Below are positions 9,718-18,139 of a stretch of 48,521 nucleotides of DNA, piece after piece (position 1 is the stretch's first letter; the number at the start of each line of letters is the position of its first letter). The DNA is taken from positions 1 to 48,521 of the forward strand of contig JAHECN010000006.1 in assembly GCA_024641735.1 (NCBI GenBank), written 5' to 3'. A program made the position numbers and the translations under genes. The DNA is from Gemmatimonadota bacterium. GTDB lineage: Bacteria > Gemmatimonadota > Gemmatimonadetes > Gemmatimonadales > GWC2-71-9. The notes under the pieces are model-generated. The model saw nothing but the letters and a program-made list of their open reading frames with translations. It was not told the DNA's origin and made no database searches.

Positions 9718-10337
9718 CGAGTATCTCCGTTCAGGGTAGCCAGCATCTGGTGCATCAGAGCAATTTCAGCGGTCTGGACCTGGTGTACATCGTTGGCAAA
9801 GACATTCACGTCGATGTCTTGCGCCGCGCGCGGCGTCTTGAACAAATCGGCCACCATCGAGAGCGCCCCCTCGTGGTGTTGAATCATCAGTTCGAGGAAG
9901 CGGCGATCAAAGGTGGTTCCCTTGATCGACGCAAGCTCGCGCAACTCCTCGGTCGTGAGCATGCCGGGCATCATGATGGTGTGGTACGCGGCGGTGTCCG
10001 GCGCGACCTGCTTGCGGTCCACCAACCACCCCTGCATCAGGCGAATCTCGGATTCCTGTGACTGGTCGATCTTTTTTGCGAGCTTGATCACTCGGCTGTC
10101 GGCCCCGCGCGTCTCGGCGAGGTGCGACATGCGAATCGCCTGCCCGTGGTGCGCGATCATCCCCTGCATGAACTGCACGTCGGCGGCAGTCTCGAGGGCC
10201 CCCGCAGGGATCGGCCGGAGATCCGGCATTCCGGTGTGCCCCATGCCGTGCATGGAATGGTCCTGCGCGGCAGCGGGCGCGCAAACGCCAAGCGCGAACG
10301 CGAGGAGCAATGTCTGGAAATGTCGGTTGGTGAGCAT
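9714..10337 (-). CDS. DUF305 domain-containing secreted protein
   Basis: ADVQFMQGMIAHHGQAIRMSHLAETR ... FLELMIQHHEGALSMV; Met/His-rich N-terminus HSMHGMGHTGM; 4-bp overlap with downstream gene. Confidence 0.88.
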   Translation of the reverse strand: MLTNRHFQTLLLAFALGVCAPAAAQDHSMHGMGHTGMPDLRPIPAGALETAADVQFMQGMIAHHGQAIRMSHLAETRGADSRVIKLAKKIDQSQESEIRLMQGWLVDRKQVAPDTAAYHTIMMPGMLTTEELRELASIKGTTFDRRFLELMIQHHEGALSMVADLFKTPRAAQDIDVNVFANDVHQVQTAEIALMHQMLATLNGDTR

Positions 10338-10458
10338 CACACGAAGTTGCCTCTCAGCGAACCCCTCCGCAAGTCGGACAAGGCTCGCCTGCACAGGATG
10401 AATCATCATCGCCCTACGACCTTTACGACAGCGGGCGAGGCATGTCTGTCGGATATCC

Positions 10459-10478
10459 CTGCGGCCTGACGGCCGCAG
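10459..10478. repeat. short hairpin CTGCGGCC-TGAC-GGCCGCAG
   Basis: Perfect 8-bp stem; exact reverse complement occurs at 17099-17118. Confidence 0.9.
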
Positions 10479-10490
10479 TTGACTCGACCC

Positions 10491-10510
10491 CACGACTCAC
10501 GACTCGTCAC
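10491..10510. repeat. heptamer repeat (CACGACT)
   Basis: cacgact cacgact cgtcac. Confidence 0.7.
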
Positions 10511-11370
10511 ACCGTACACCGCTCCCTCGCCTCCACCAGCGCCGCTTCCTTCTCACCACGCGGCGAGAACTCGTGCGCCAGCCATCCGGTGAAGCCGCTG
10601 TCCGCAATCGCCGTGGCAATCGCGGTGTAGTTCAACTCCTGCGTGTCGCCGATCTCGTTCCGCCCCGGGTTCCCCGCCGTGTGATAGTGCGCGAAGTACT
10701 TCCCGTTGGTGCGGATCGAGCGGATGATGTCGCCCTCGCTGATCTGCATGTGGTAGACGTCGTAGAGCAGCCGCACGCGCGGCGAGTTGACCTTCTCCGC
10801 GACTGCGATGCCATAAGCGGACGTGTTCCCTTGGAAGCCGCGATGATCGACGCGCGAGTTCAACATTTCCAGGATCACCGTCACCCCTTCCTTCTCGGCC
10901 AACGGCGCGATCTTCGCCAATCCTTCCGCGCACGCCGCGATGCCATCCTCCGTGCTGATCGTGCCGGCATTGCCGAACATCGCGATCACGTTCGGAATTC
11001 CCGCCTTGGCGGCGGCCGGAATCACGGTGGTGAGTTCGCCGAGGATCAATTCGTGGTTGGCACGGTCATTCAGGCCGCGGCTGATGAAGTCACGGCGCGT
11101 CGTGGAGTTGGATGTCGAGATCTTGAGCCCGTGCTTTTGCACCAGCGCCCAGTCATCGGGATTGACGAGATCGACGCCGCCGAAGCCGAGCCGCACGAGC
11201 ATCTGGCAGAATTCATCGTAGGGCATGCCGCCGTAGGTCCAGCGCGTCACCGACTGCTTCAGGCGACCGGCGCGCACGGGCGCCGTCATGGCAGGGAGTG
11301 CGTCGACGTGCGAGAGGCCGGCGAGGGTCGCGGCCGAAGCGGCGAGAAAGGTGCGGCGAGAAGCGGCCAT
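10507..11370 (-). CDS. hydroxypyruvate isomerase-like TIM-barrel protein, Tat-like signal
   Basis: MAASRRTFLAASAATLAGL twin-arginine signal; VRLLYDVYHMQISEGDIIRSI...HYHTAGNPGRNEIGDTQELNY. Confidence 0.85.
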   Translation of the reverse strand: MAASRRTFLAASAATLAGLSHVDALPAMTAPVRAGRLKQSVTRWTYGGMPYDEFCQMLVRLGFGGVDLVNPDDWALVQKHGLKISTSNSTTRRDFISRGLNDRANHELILGELTTVIPAAAKAGIPNVIAMFGNAGTISTEDGIAACAEGLAKIAPLAEKEGVTVILEMLNSRVDHRGFQGNTSAYGIAVAEKVNSPRVRLLYDVYHMQISEGDIIRSIRTNGKYFAHYHTAGNPGRNEIGDTQELNYTAIATAIADSGFTGWLAHEFSPRGEKEAALVEARERCTV

Positions 11371-11401
11371 GAGGAGAACTCCACCAATTCAGTGATATCG
11401 C

Positions 11402-11425
11402 AGGTGCGTGGCATGCCACGCACCT
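11402..11425. repeat. 24-bp perfect palindrome
   Basis: AGGTGCGTGGCATGCCACGCACCT. Confidence 0.93.
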
Positions 11426-12242
11426 ACCATCGCAATGCACGCAAATAGTTGTACGACGCCCGAGCGGTCGCGAGTTCATCGGCGGGCGCATCATGTTCCA
11501 CGAGTACGTGCCGCACGCCGGCGCGCTTTCTTTGGCGAAAGATCCGAGTCCAGTCGATCGTGCCGGCCCCGACATCGGCAAAACCGCCACCCATCGCCAT
11601 ATCCTTGATATGGAGCGCGGGGACTCGACCCGGATTCCGGAGCAACCACGCCACCGGATCGTGCCCCGCCTTGGTGACCCAGTAGCAGTCAAGCTCCAGC
11701 TGAACCAACTCCCTGTCCGTCTCCGCGAGGAAACGACCGAATGCCGGGACACCATCCACCGGCAGAAACTCCGCGGCATGATTGTGGAAGCCGAGCGTCA
11801 CGCCCGCCTTCCGTGCCTCCGCGCCCGCGCGATTGAACGTCGCCGCCAACTCACTGATTCCTGCGCGGCTCGTCCACATCGCCGCCGGGACGGACGGACA
11901 GAAGATGTAGCGTGCACCGAGCGTCTGTGCACGCGCGATCGCTCCAGGCCAATTCGCCGCGCTCAAGTCAGCCCACGGCGCATGCAGCACGGGGCAGCGC
12001 AGCCCGACGGACTCCATCATCGCTTCGAGCGCCGGCGCCGTGCTGCCGTAGAGCTGGCTCAGCCCGATTTCTTTGTATCCCATCTCGGCGAGTGCGGTGA
12101 GCGTTGCCTCAGGCGCGGCTCGCATCCCCTTCGCCACGGTGATCGTTGCCATCCCGATATCGCCCAAGCGATCCGCGGTGGGGCGCATGCGCATCGCGGG
12201 AAGTGCCGCCGCGGCGGTCATCAGGAAGTCGCGTCGCTCCAT
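11424..12242 (-). CDS. sugar phosphate isomerase/epimerase-like TIM-barrel protein, Tat-like signal
   Basis: MERRDFLMTAAAALP; GFHNHAAEF; ELDCYWVTKAGHDP; ALHIKDMA; VLVEHDAP. Confidence 0.85.
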   Translation of the reverse strand: MERRDFLMTAAAALPAMRMRPTADRLGDIGMATITVAKGMRAAPEATLTALAEMGYKEIGLSQLYGSTAPALEAMMESVGLRCPVLHAPWADLSAANWPGAIARAQTLGARYIFCPSVPAAMWTSRAGISELAATFNRAGAEARKAGVTLGFHNHAAEFLPVDGVPAFGRFLAETDRELVQLELDCYWVTKAGHDPVAWLLRNPGRVPALHIKDMAMGGGFADVGAGTIDWTRIFRQRKRAGVRHVLVEHDAPADELATARASYNYLRALRW

Positions 12243-12243
12243 G

Positions 12244-13938
12244 CTAGAGCTCGTTCCGCTTGAGCCGCGACACCGCGTACGCTGCGGCACGCGCGGTGAG
12301 CGCCATGTAAGTCAGCGACGGATTGACGCAGCTCGATGAGACCATCGCCGCACCGTCCGTCACGAAGACATTCTTGGCGTCCCAGACCTGGTTCCAGGCG
12401 TTGAGCACCGACGTTTTCGGCGAACGACCCATCCGTGCTGCGCCCATCTCATGGTTGGTCTGCCCCATCGGCGGGGGCGGGCCGCGATTGATACTCACGT
12501 TCTTGACGCCGGAGGCCTCGAGCATCTCGCCTGCCTGCTCCGCCATGTCCCGATGCAGTCGCAATTCGTTGTCACCCCACGCGGCGGTGATGTTGAGCGT
12601 CGGAATCCCCCAGGCATCACGCAGGTCCGGATGGATCGTCATCCGGTTCTCCGGATTCGGCAAACATTCGGCGAAGCCACTCAACCCGAAACCCCAGCCA
12701 CCGATCGCCCCTTTCAGTGAGCGCTTGAAGTCGGCCCCAAAGCCAGGCATCCCGGCCGCCGACGACCAGAGCGGACCACGTCCACCCGCGCCGCCTTGGA
12801 AGCCGTAGCCTCGCACGAAATCGGTCTGGTGACTGCGCGTGTCGAGGTTCCGGAAGCGCGGGATGTAGATCCCCGTTGGCCGACGCCCGAACGCGGTCTT
12901 GTCGTCGAGTCCTTCCACCCGTCCCGAAGCACCGGCGCCCTTGATGTGGTCCATCAGGTTGCGGCCGAGTTGATCCGAGGCGTTGCCGAGGCCGGTGGGC
13001 TGACCGGGTGTGGCGCTGTTGAGGAGGATCCGCGCCGACTCGAGTGTCGAGGCGCAGAGGAAGATCACCTTTGCCTTCAGCTCAATTGCTTCATGCGTGT
13101 TGGCGTCGATGATCCGCACGCCCGTCGCCTTGCCGGTGCGGTCGTCGTAGGCAAGCGAATGCACGACCGAGAATGGCCGGATGGTGCAGCGCCCGGTCTT
13201 GGTCGCGGCGGGGAGGGTGGCGTGGACCGAATTGAAATAGGAGAAGGTCGAGCAGCCGCGCTCACAACTGTTGCAGTAGTGACAGGCCGCCCGCCCATGG
13301 ATCGGCGCCGTGAGGACGGCGGTGCGGCCAATGGTGAAGACTCGGTCGCCACCATATGCCTTCGCCATCCCGGCTTTGACCTGCTCTTCCGCACAGGTGA
13401 GCGCCATCGGTGGGAGGAAGTGCGAGTCCGGCAGATAGTCGAGCCCGAGCGCCTCGCCGGAGACGCCCACAAAGCGCTCGACGTATTCATACCATGGTGC
13501 GATGTCGGCGTAGCGAATCGGCCAGTCGATCGCGATCCCATCGCGCAGGTTCGCGGTGAAGTCCAGGTCGCTCATCCGGAAAGCCATGCGGCCCCAGAGG
13601 ATCGAGCGCCCACCGAGCACCCGGGAGCGGAGCCAAGAGAAGTTCGTGCCGGGCGCGGTGGTGTACGGCAATTCGCGATCGTCGACGAAAAACTGCTTCG
13701 TCGACTCCGAGAAGCCGACTGATCGACGCTGAACGGAGTACTTCTCCGCGGTCTCCTTCGGGTCCCCAAGGCCACGATACGGGAACTCATACGCCGGCGC
13801 GTCCATCAGATAGTCGCGCTCCGGCGTGATCATCCGACCAGCCTCCAGCACCAGGGTGCGGAGCCCACGTTCGGCGAGTTCCTTCGCCGCCCAACCGCCG
13901 GACATCCCGGAGCCAACGACGATCGCGTCCCAGATCAG
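12244..13938 (-). CDS. GMC family oxidoreductase (start codon uncertain, possibly CTG at 13938; longest ORF begins 14064)
   Basis: WDAIVVGSGMSGGWAAKELAERGL; CHYCNSCERGC; LFVTDGAAMVSSSCVNPSLTYMALTARAA. Homology with the paralogue starts at the residue right after the candidate CTG/ATC codons. Confidence 0.88.
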   Translation of the reverse strand: MIWDAIVVGSGMSGGWAAKELAERGLRTLVLEAGRMITPERDYLMDAPAYEFPYRGLGDPKETAEKYSVQRRSVGFSESTKQFFVDDRELPYTTAPGTNFSWLRSRVLGGRSILWGRMAFRMSDLDFTANLRDGIAIDWPIRYADIAPWYEYVERFVGVSGEALGLDYLPDSHFLPPMALTCAEEQVKAGMAKAYGGDRVFTIGRTAVLTAPIHGRAACHYCNSCERGCSTFSYFNSVHATLPAATKTGRCTIRPFSVVHSLAYDDRTGKATGVRIIDANTHEAIELKAKVIFLCASTLESARILLNSATPGQPTGLGNASDQLGRNLMDHIKGAGASGRVEGLDDKTAFGRRPTGIYIPRFRNLDTRSHQTDFVRGYGFQGGAGGRGPLWSSAAGMPGFGADFKRSLKGAIGGWGFGLSGFAECLPNPENRMTIHPDLRDAWGIPTLNITAAWGDNELRLHRDMAEQAGEMLEASGVKNVSINRGPPPPMGQTNHEMGAARMGRSPKTSVLNAWNQVWDAKNVFVTDGAAMVSSSCVNPSLTYMALTARAAAYAVSRLKRNEL

Positions 13939-14780
13939 AAGCGCAGCTCCTTCAGATAGCGGAACGACGTCTTGATGCTCGCCATCGGATCGGCCGGGTT
14001 GTCGTGCTCCACGAAGAAGTGCTTGATCCCAGCCTCCTTCTGGCGCGAGAAAATCTCGGCCCACTTGATCGTCCCCTTGCCGACCTCGGTCATCTTGAGC
14101 TCCGGCGGGGGACCGGCGTCCTTCACGTGCACCAACGGGAAGCGCCCCGGGTGCTTGGCGAAATAATCCAGCGGAGAGACGCCGCCCTTGGTCGCCCAGT
14201 AGAGGTCCATCTCGAAGTCGACGTACTCGGGATTGGTCTCCTCGAGCAGCACGTCATAGATGCGCCGCCCTTCGACTTCCTTGAACTCGAAGTCGTGATT
14301 GTGGTAGGCGAAGCGCATCCGGTAATTTTTGGCGTCCTCACCCGCCTTGTTGAACACCTCCGCCGTGCGCTTGATGGCATCGAGTGAGTTGCGCTCTTTC
14401 TCGGCCAGCGACGCGACGAGCGCCCACTTGTGTCCGACTTCGGCAGAGTCATTGAGGCGGCGATGCCATCCGTTGGTCAGTTCGGCGAAGGGCACGTGCA
14501 CCGCGGGTGACTTCAATCCGTTCCGATCGAGCAACTGTCGGATCGCGCGCGGGGGTCGGCCGAAGTAGTCGTGAAACTCGACTTCCTTGTAACCAATGTC
14601 GGCCACGTCCTTGAGTGTGCGCTCGACCGATTCCCGCATCAAGCCGCGAATGGTGTAGAGCTGCAATCCGATCTTGTCGATCTTGTTGGCACTGGGAAGG
14701 GCGAAGAGCACCTGGTCCTCCAGCAGAAGCGATGCGACCCCTGCGGCCCCGAGGGCCCCCACAAACATGCGACGATCCAT
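13935..14780 (-). CDS. sugar phosphate isomerase/epimerase-like TIM-barrel protein, Tat-like signal
   Basis: MDRRMFVGALGAAGVASLLL; YHNHDFEF; EMDLYWATKGGVSP; LVHVKDAG; FFVEHDNPADP. Confidence 0.87.
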   Translation of the reverse strand: MDRRMFVGALGAAGVASLLLEDQVLFALPSANKIDKIGLQLYTIRGLMRESVERTLKDVADIGYKEVEFHDYFGRPPRAIRQLLDRNGLKSPAVHVPFAELTNGWHRRLNDSAEVGHKWALVASLAEKERNSLDAIKRTAEVFNKAGEDAKNYRMRFAYHNHDFEFKEVEGRRIYDVLLEETNPEYVDFEMDLYWATKGGVSPLDYFAKHPGRFPLVHVKDAGPPPELKMTEVGKGTIKWAEIFSRQKEAGIKHFFVEHDNPADPMASIKTSFRYLKELRF

Positions 14781-16477
14781 CAGAGCTCCTTGCGTTGCAT
14801 CGCGCGGACGGCATAGTCGGTCGCGCGTGCGGTGAGTGCCATGTAGGTGATCGAGGGATTCTGGCACGCTGACGACGCCATGCAGGCGCCGTCGGTCACG
14901 AAGACATTCTTCGCATCCCAAACCTGATTCCACTTGTTGAGGACACCACTCTTGGCGTCCTTCGCCATCCGCGCCGTTCCCATTTCGTGGATGGTGAGGC
15001 CGGGGGACGAGTTGTTGTCGTACGTGGTCACCTCGGTGCAGCCGGCCGCTTCAAGCATCTCTGCCGCCGCGACCTGGGTGTCCTTCATGATCGCCCGTTC
15101 ATTCTCGCGCCACTGCATGTCGATGTGCAGCGCAGGAATGCCCCACCGATCGACCAGGGTCGGGTCGAGTGTGATGCGGTTTTCCCGGTGCGGCAAACAC
15201 TCACCGAACCCGCCGAGCCCCATCCGCCATTTGCCGTACTGCGGCACCTTGAGCGCACGCTTGAAATCGGCGCCAAACCCTTCCGCACCCACGCCGCGCT
15301 GCCACCCTTCGACCGAGCGATAGCCACCACCCTGGTAGGCATAGCCACGCACAAAGTCCGGATGCTGCTCCTTGACGTTCCGGAAACGCGGTAGATAGAT
15401 CCCGTTCGGCCGACTCCCGAAGGTCCGCTTCTCCTCGAACCCCGGGACCGTACCGCGCGCGCCGCTCTGCATCGTGTGATCCATCAGGTACCGGCCGAGG
15501 TGATCGCTGTTGCCACCAAGCCCGTTGGGGTGCGCGCGGCTCTTGGAATTGAGCAGGATCCTTGTCGACTCGAGTGCGGAGGCACAGACAAAGATGATCC
15601 GTGCATCGAAGTCGATCGTCTCTTTCGTCTGACCATCCACGACGCGGACACCGGTCGCCTTCCCTTTGGCGTCGTCCCAGACAACAGAGTGGACGACCGA
15701 GAACGGTCGAATGCGACACTTGCCGGTGGCGAGTGCGTCCACCAGAGTCGTCTGCACCGAATTGAAGTAGGCTCCGACCGTGCAGCCGCGGTGGCAGTCG
15801 CCGCAGTAATGGCACGCTGCGCGACCGCGATGCGCCACGCTCAAGTTGGCAACGCGCCCGACGGTCAACTGCCGCGCGCCACCGTATTCCTTCGCGATGC
15901 CGTCGCGCACGAACTGTTCGGCGCAGCTCATCTCCATCGGCGGCAAGAAGGGACCGTCCGGTAGGTGGGCGAGCCCGAGTTTCTCCCCGGAAATCCCGGC
16001 GTATCCCTCGACGTAGTCGTACCACGACTCGATGTCCTTGTAGCGGATCGGCCAATCGGTGCCGTGGCCGTCTTTCAGGTTGGCCTCGAAGTCGAGATCA
16101 CTCCATCGATAGCACTGCCGCCCCCACATGATCGACTTGCCACCGAGCTGGCGACCACGAATCCAGTCGAAGGGGCGCCCCTCGGGGGTGGAATATGGAT
16201 TGTCCACGTCATCCACGAAGAACTGTGCCGCCCCTTCATCGCAGGCGTAGCACTTTTGCTGGACCTTCTGCCGAGAATTCAGGTGCTTCTTGTCGCCGAG
16301 GTAGCGGTAGTCGAATTCGTAGGCGGGCGCGTTCATCAGGTAGTCGCGCGCGGGGTCGATGGTGCGGCCGGCTTCCAGCACGATCACCGAGAGCCCCTTT
16401 TCCGACAACTCCTTCGCGGCCCACCCTCCCGTGATCCCACTCCCGATCACGATTGCATCAAAGGTCTCGCGCGACAT
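14780..16477 (-). CDS. GMC family oxidoreductase
   Basis: MSRETFDAIVIGSGITGGWAAKELSEKGL; CHYCGDCHRGC; NVFVTDGACMASSACQNPSITYMALTARA; TGATG overlap with flanking genes. Confidence 0.92.
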   Translation of the reverse strand: MSRETFDAIVIGSGITGGWAAKELSEKGLSVIVLEAGRTIDPARDYLMNAPAYEFDYRYLGDKKHLNSRQKVQQKCYACDEGAAQFFVDDVDNPYSTPEGRPFDWIRGRQLGGKSIMWGRQCYRWSDLDFEANLKDGHGTDWPIRYKDIESWYDYVEGYAGISGEKLGLAHLPDGPFLPPMEMSCAEQFVRDGIAKEYGGARQLTVGRVANLSVAHRGRAACHYCGDCHRGCTVGAYFNSVQTTLVDALATGKCRIRPFSVVHSVVWDDAKGKATGVRVVDGQTKETIDFDARIIFVCASALESTRILLNSKSRAHPNGLGGNSDHLGRYLMDHTMQSGARGTVPGFEEKRTFGSRPNGIYLPRFRNVKEQHPDFVRGYAYQGGGYRSVEGWQRGVGAEGFGADFKRALKVPQYGKWRMGLGGFGECLPHRENRITLDPTLVDRWGIPALHIDMQWRENERAIMKDTQVAAAEMLEAAGCTEVTTYDNNSSPGLTIHEMGTARMAKDAKSGVLNKWNQVWDAKNVFVTDGACMASSACQNPSITYMALTARATDYAVRAMQRKEL

Positions 16478-17028
16478 CACGTGTCCCCGATCGGCACGCA
16501 ACCATCAAAGCGTCCTGGGTAGAACTCCACCTCCAACTCTTCCTGGATCCCAATCCGTGAGGTGTAGTAGCCGTAGAGGGTCAGGTACTTGAGATCGCGC
16601 CAAAAGGTCGCGTTCGGTTGCGCACTCGCGCGGGCGTCGCGTTCGACTCCGGCGAGAACCTCATCCTGCGCGGTCGGCAACTGATCGACGAAGAGTTTCT
16701 GTGACGCGCGGGAACTCCGCTGATCGAGATCGACCAGCCCGTCGACAAATCGCTTCTGCTGCGCCGTACCGTAATGATCTGCCACGATTCGCTCGGCGAA
16801 ACGATGACACTCTGCCTCCCGCGCACCGGGGGTCTCGGTGTCCGGGATGATCCGGTCACACGCCGCGGCCACTGTTTGCATCTGGTGGGCGTCGAAAAAG
16901 CCGAGTGGTGACGGATCGGTGCTGAGCGCCGCGTGTGTCCGTTCGCCCAGGGCGAAGAGTTCGTCGACCGGTATCGTCGCGATCGCGGAGGCCCCGCCAA
17001 GGAGGCGGAGAAGGGCTCGGCGGTGCAT
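16477..17028 (-). CDS. gluconate 2-dehydrogenase subunit 3 family protein, Tat-like signal
   Basis: MHRRALLRLLGGASAIATIP; AAACDRIIPDTETPGAREAECHRFAERIVADHYG; YYTSRIGIQEELEVEFYPGRFDGC. Confidence 0.85.
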   Translation of the reverse strand: MHRRALLRLLGGASAIATIPVDELFALGERTHAALSTDPSPLGFFDAHQMQTVAAACDRIIPDTETPGAREAECHRFAERIVADHYGTAQQKRFVDGLVDLDQRSSRASQKLFVDQLPTAQDEVLAGVERDARASAQPNATFWRDLKYLTLYGYYTSRIGIQEELEVEFYPGRFDGCVPIGDT

Positions 17029-17098
17029 GGCAGATCTCGAGAGTGGGAGAGCTTCGAATATACAGCGTGCGGGGTGAGGGGGAACAACGCATTTCCAG

Positions 17099-17118
17099 CT
17101 GCGGCCGTCAGGCCGCAG
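17099..17118. repeat. short hairpin CTGCGGCC-GTCA-GGCCGCAG
   Basis: Exact reverse complement of 10459-10478. Confidence 0.9.
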
Positions 17119-17143
17119 GGGTTGTGATCGTGTTCCTCTGTCA

Positions 17144-17242
17144 GGGGGAGGGGATGGGGGCCTCGCTCCTCGCGACCGGAACTCGCCGCTTCGCGGCTCA
17201 GACAGCCGGTCGCTTCCTCGTCGAGGCCCCCACCCCCTCCCC
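17144..17242. repeat. nested palindromic element
   Basis: Outer arms GGGGGAGGGGATGGGGGCCTCG (17144-17165) / CGAGGCCCCCACCCCCTCCCC (17222-17242); inner GCGACCGG/CCGGTCGC; apical GCCGC-TTC-GCGGC. Confidence 0.9.
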
Positions 17243-17287
17243 GTCATAGCTCCTCTCGCGATCCATGACTAGCGACTCACGACTCCC

Positions 17288-18139
17288 CTACGGCGCCCGC
17301 TGACCCCACCGCGTCACAATCGCCCCGACCGTCGCACCGAGGATCGCCCCACCAGCCCCTCCCAGGGCGATGCCATAGCCCCACGCCTTGCGATGGTCGC
17401 TGGCACATCCCTCGGTCGATTCGCAGAGCGCCGTGACGATCAGGTGCAAGAATCCGGTGAATGCCGCTGCACCAACGACTCCCCCGATCGCGGCGCCACG
17501 CAGCGTATTGCGCTCTCTGCCCCAGACCGTGGTGACGTCGCCGAGCGGTATGGGCGCGGTGCCGTCGCCGCTGCGGAGCAGGAGGGCTTCGGCGGTGAGG
17601 CCTTCGAATCGGCCGCTCAGGAGCTGCGATTGGGCAGCCACACGGACCCGATCACCCGGTGCCATGCTCGCCAGCCCGACCTCCGCGACCGCGTGGCAGG
17701 AAGCCATCCGAGTGAAGGCGAAGCGCTGCTCGCGGAACTTGTCGCCTTCCTCGCCGGTGAGGAGCACGTTGATCTTGTCTGGCCCATCGAAGGCGTAGCG
17801 GATCCGCCGGGGAAAGTCGTGCTGGGGCTCCTCGACCACAAAGGAATCCGCCGTGGTCATGATGGCCCGGAAGTCGGTGGTGCCAGCTCCGGCCGGGGTG
17901 GCTCGGTAGAGGACTCTGCCAGCGGGCGCCTCGACCCGCAGCCGCTCCGTCACCCTGCGGGAGTCTCCGCGGACAACGGCACCGGCACCCACCAGCGAGC
18001 CGTTCGGCTTGAGGATCCAGCTTTCCCGGAACGCCCCGGCTTCCCAACACCCCGCCAACCGCGCCATCGGGGCAAGCTGCGTCTGGGCCGCGAGGGGCGG
18101 TGCGACGACCATGGCAAGAGCGAGCACGCGACGGAGCAT
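17288..18139 (-). CDS. secreted DUF6265-like protein with C-terminal glycine-rich TM region
   Basis: Signal peptide MLRRVLALAMVVAPPLAAQ; MARLAGCWEAGAFRESWILKPNGSLVGAG; C-terminal AAIGGVVGAAAFTGF. Confidence 0.65.
   Translation of the reverse strand: MLRRVLALAMVVAPPLAAQTQLAPMARLAGCWEAGAFRESWILKPNGSLVGAGAVVRGDSRRVTERLRVEAPAGRVLYRATPAGAGTTDFRAIMTTADSFVVEEPQHDFPRRIRYAFDGPDKINVLLTGEEGDKFREQRFAFTRMASCHAVAEVGLASMAPGDRVRVAAQSQLLSGRFEGLTAEALLLRSGDGTAPIPLGDVTTVWGRERNTLRGAAIGGVVGAAAFTGFLHLIVTALCESTEGCASDHRKAWGYGIALGGAGGAILGATVGAIVTRWGQRAP

Noticed and set aside
13938-14064. GMC-B N-terminal extension from 14064
   Set aside because: The 42 extra residues overlap TIM-A out of frame and have no counterpart in the paralogous GMC proteins
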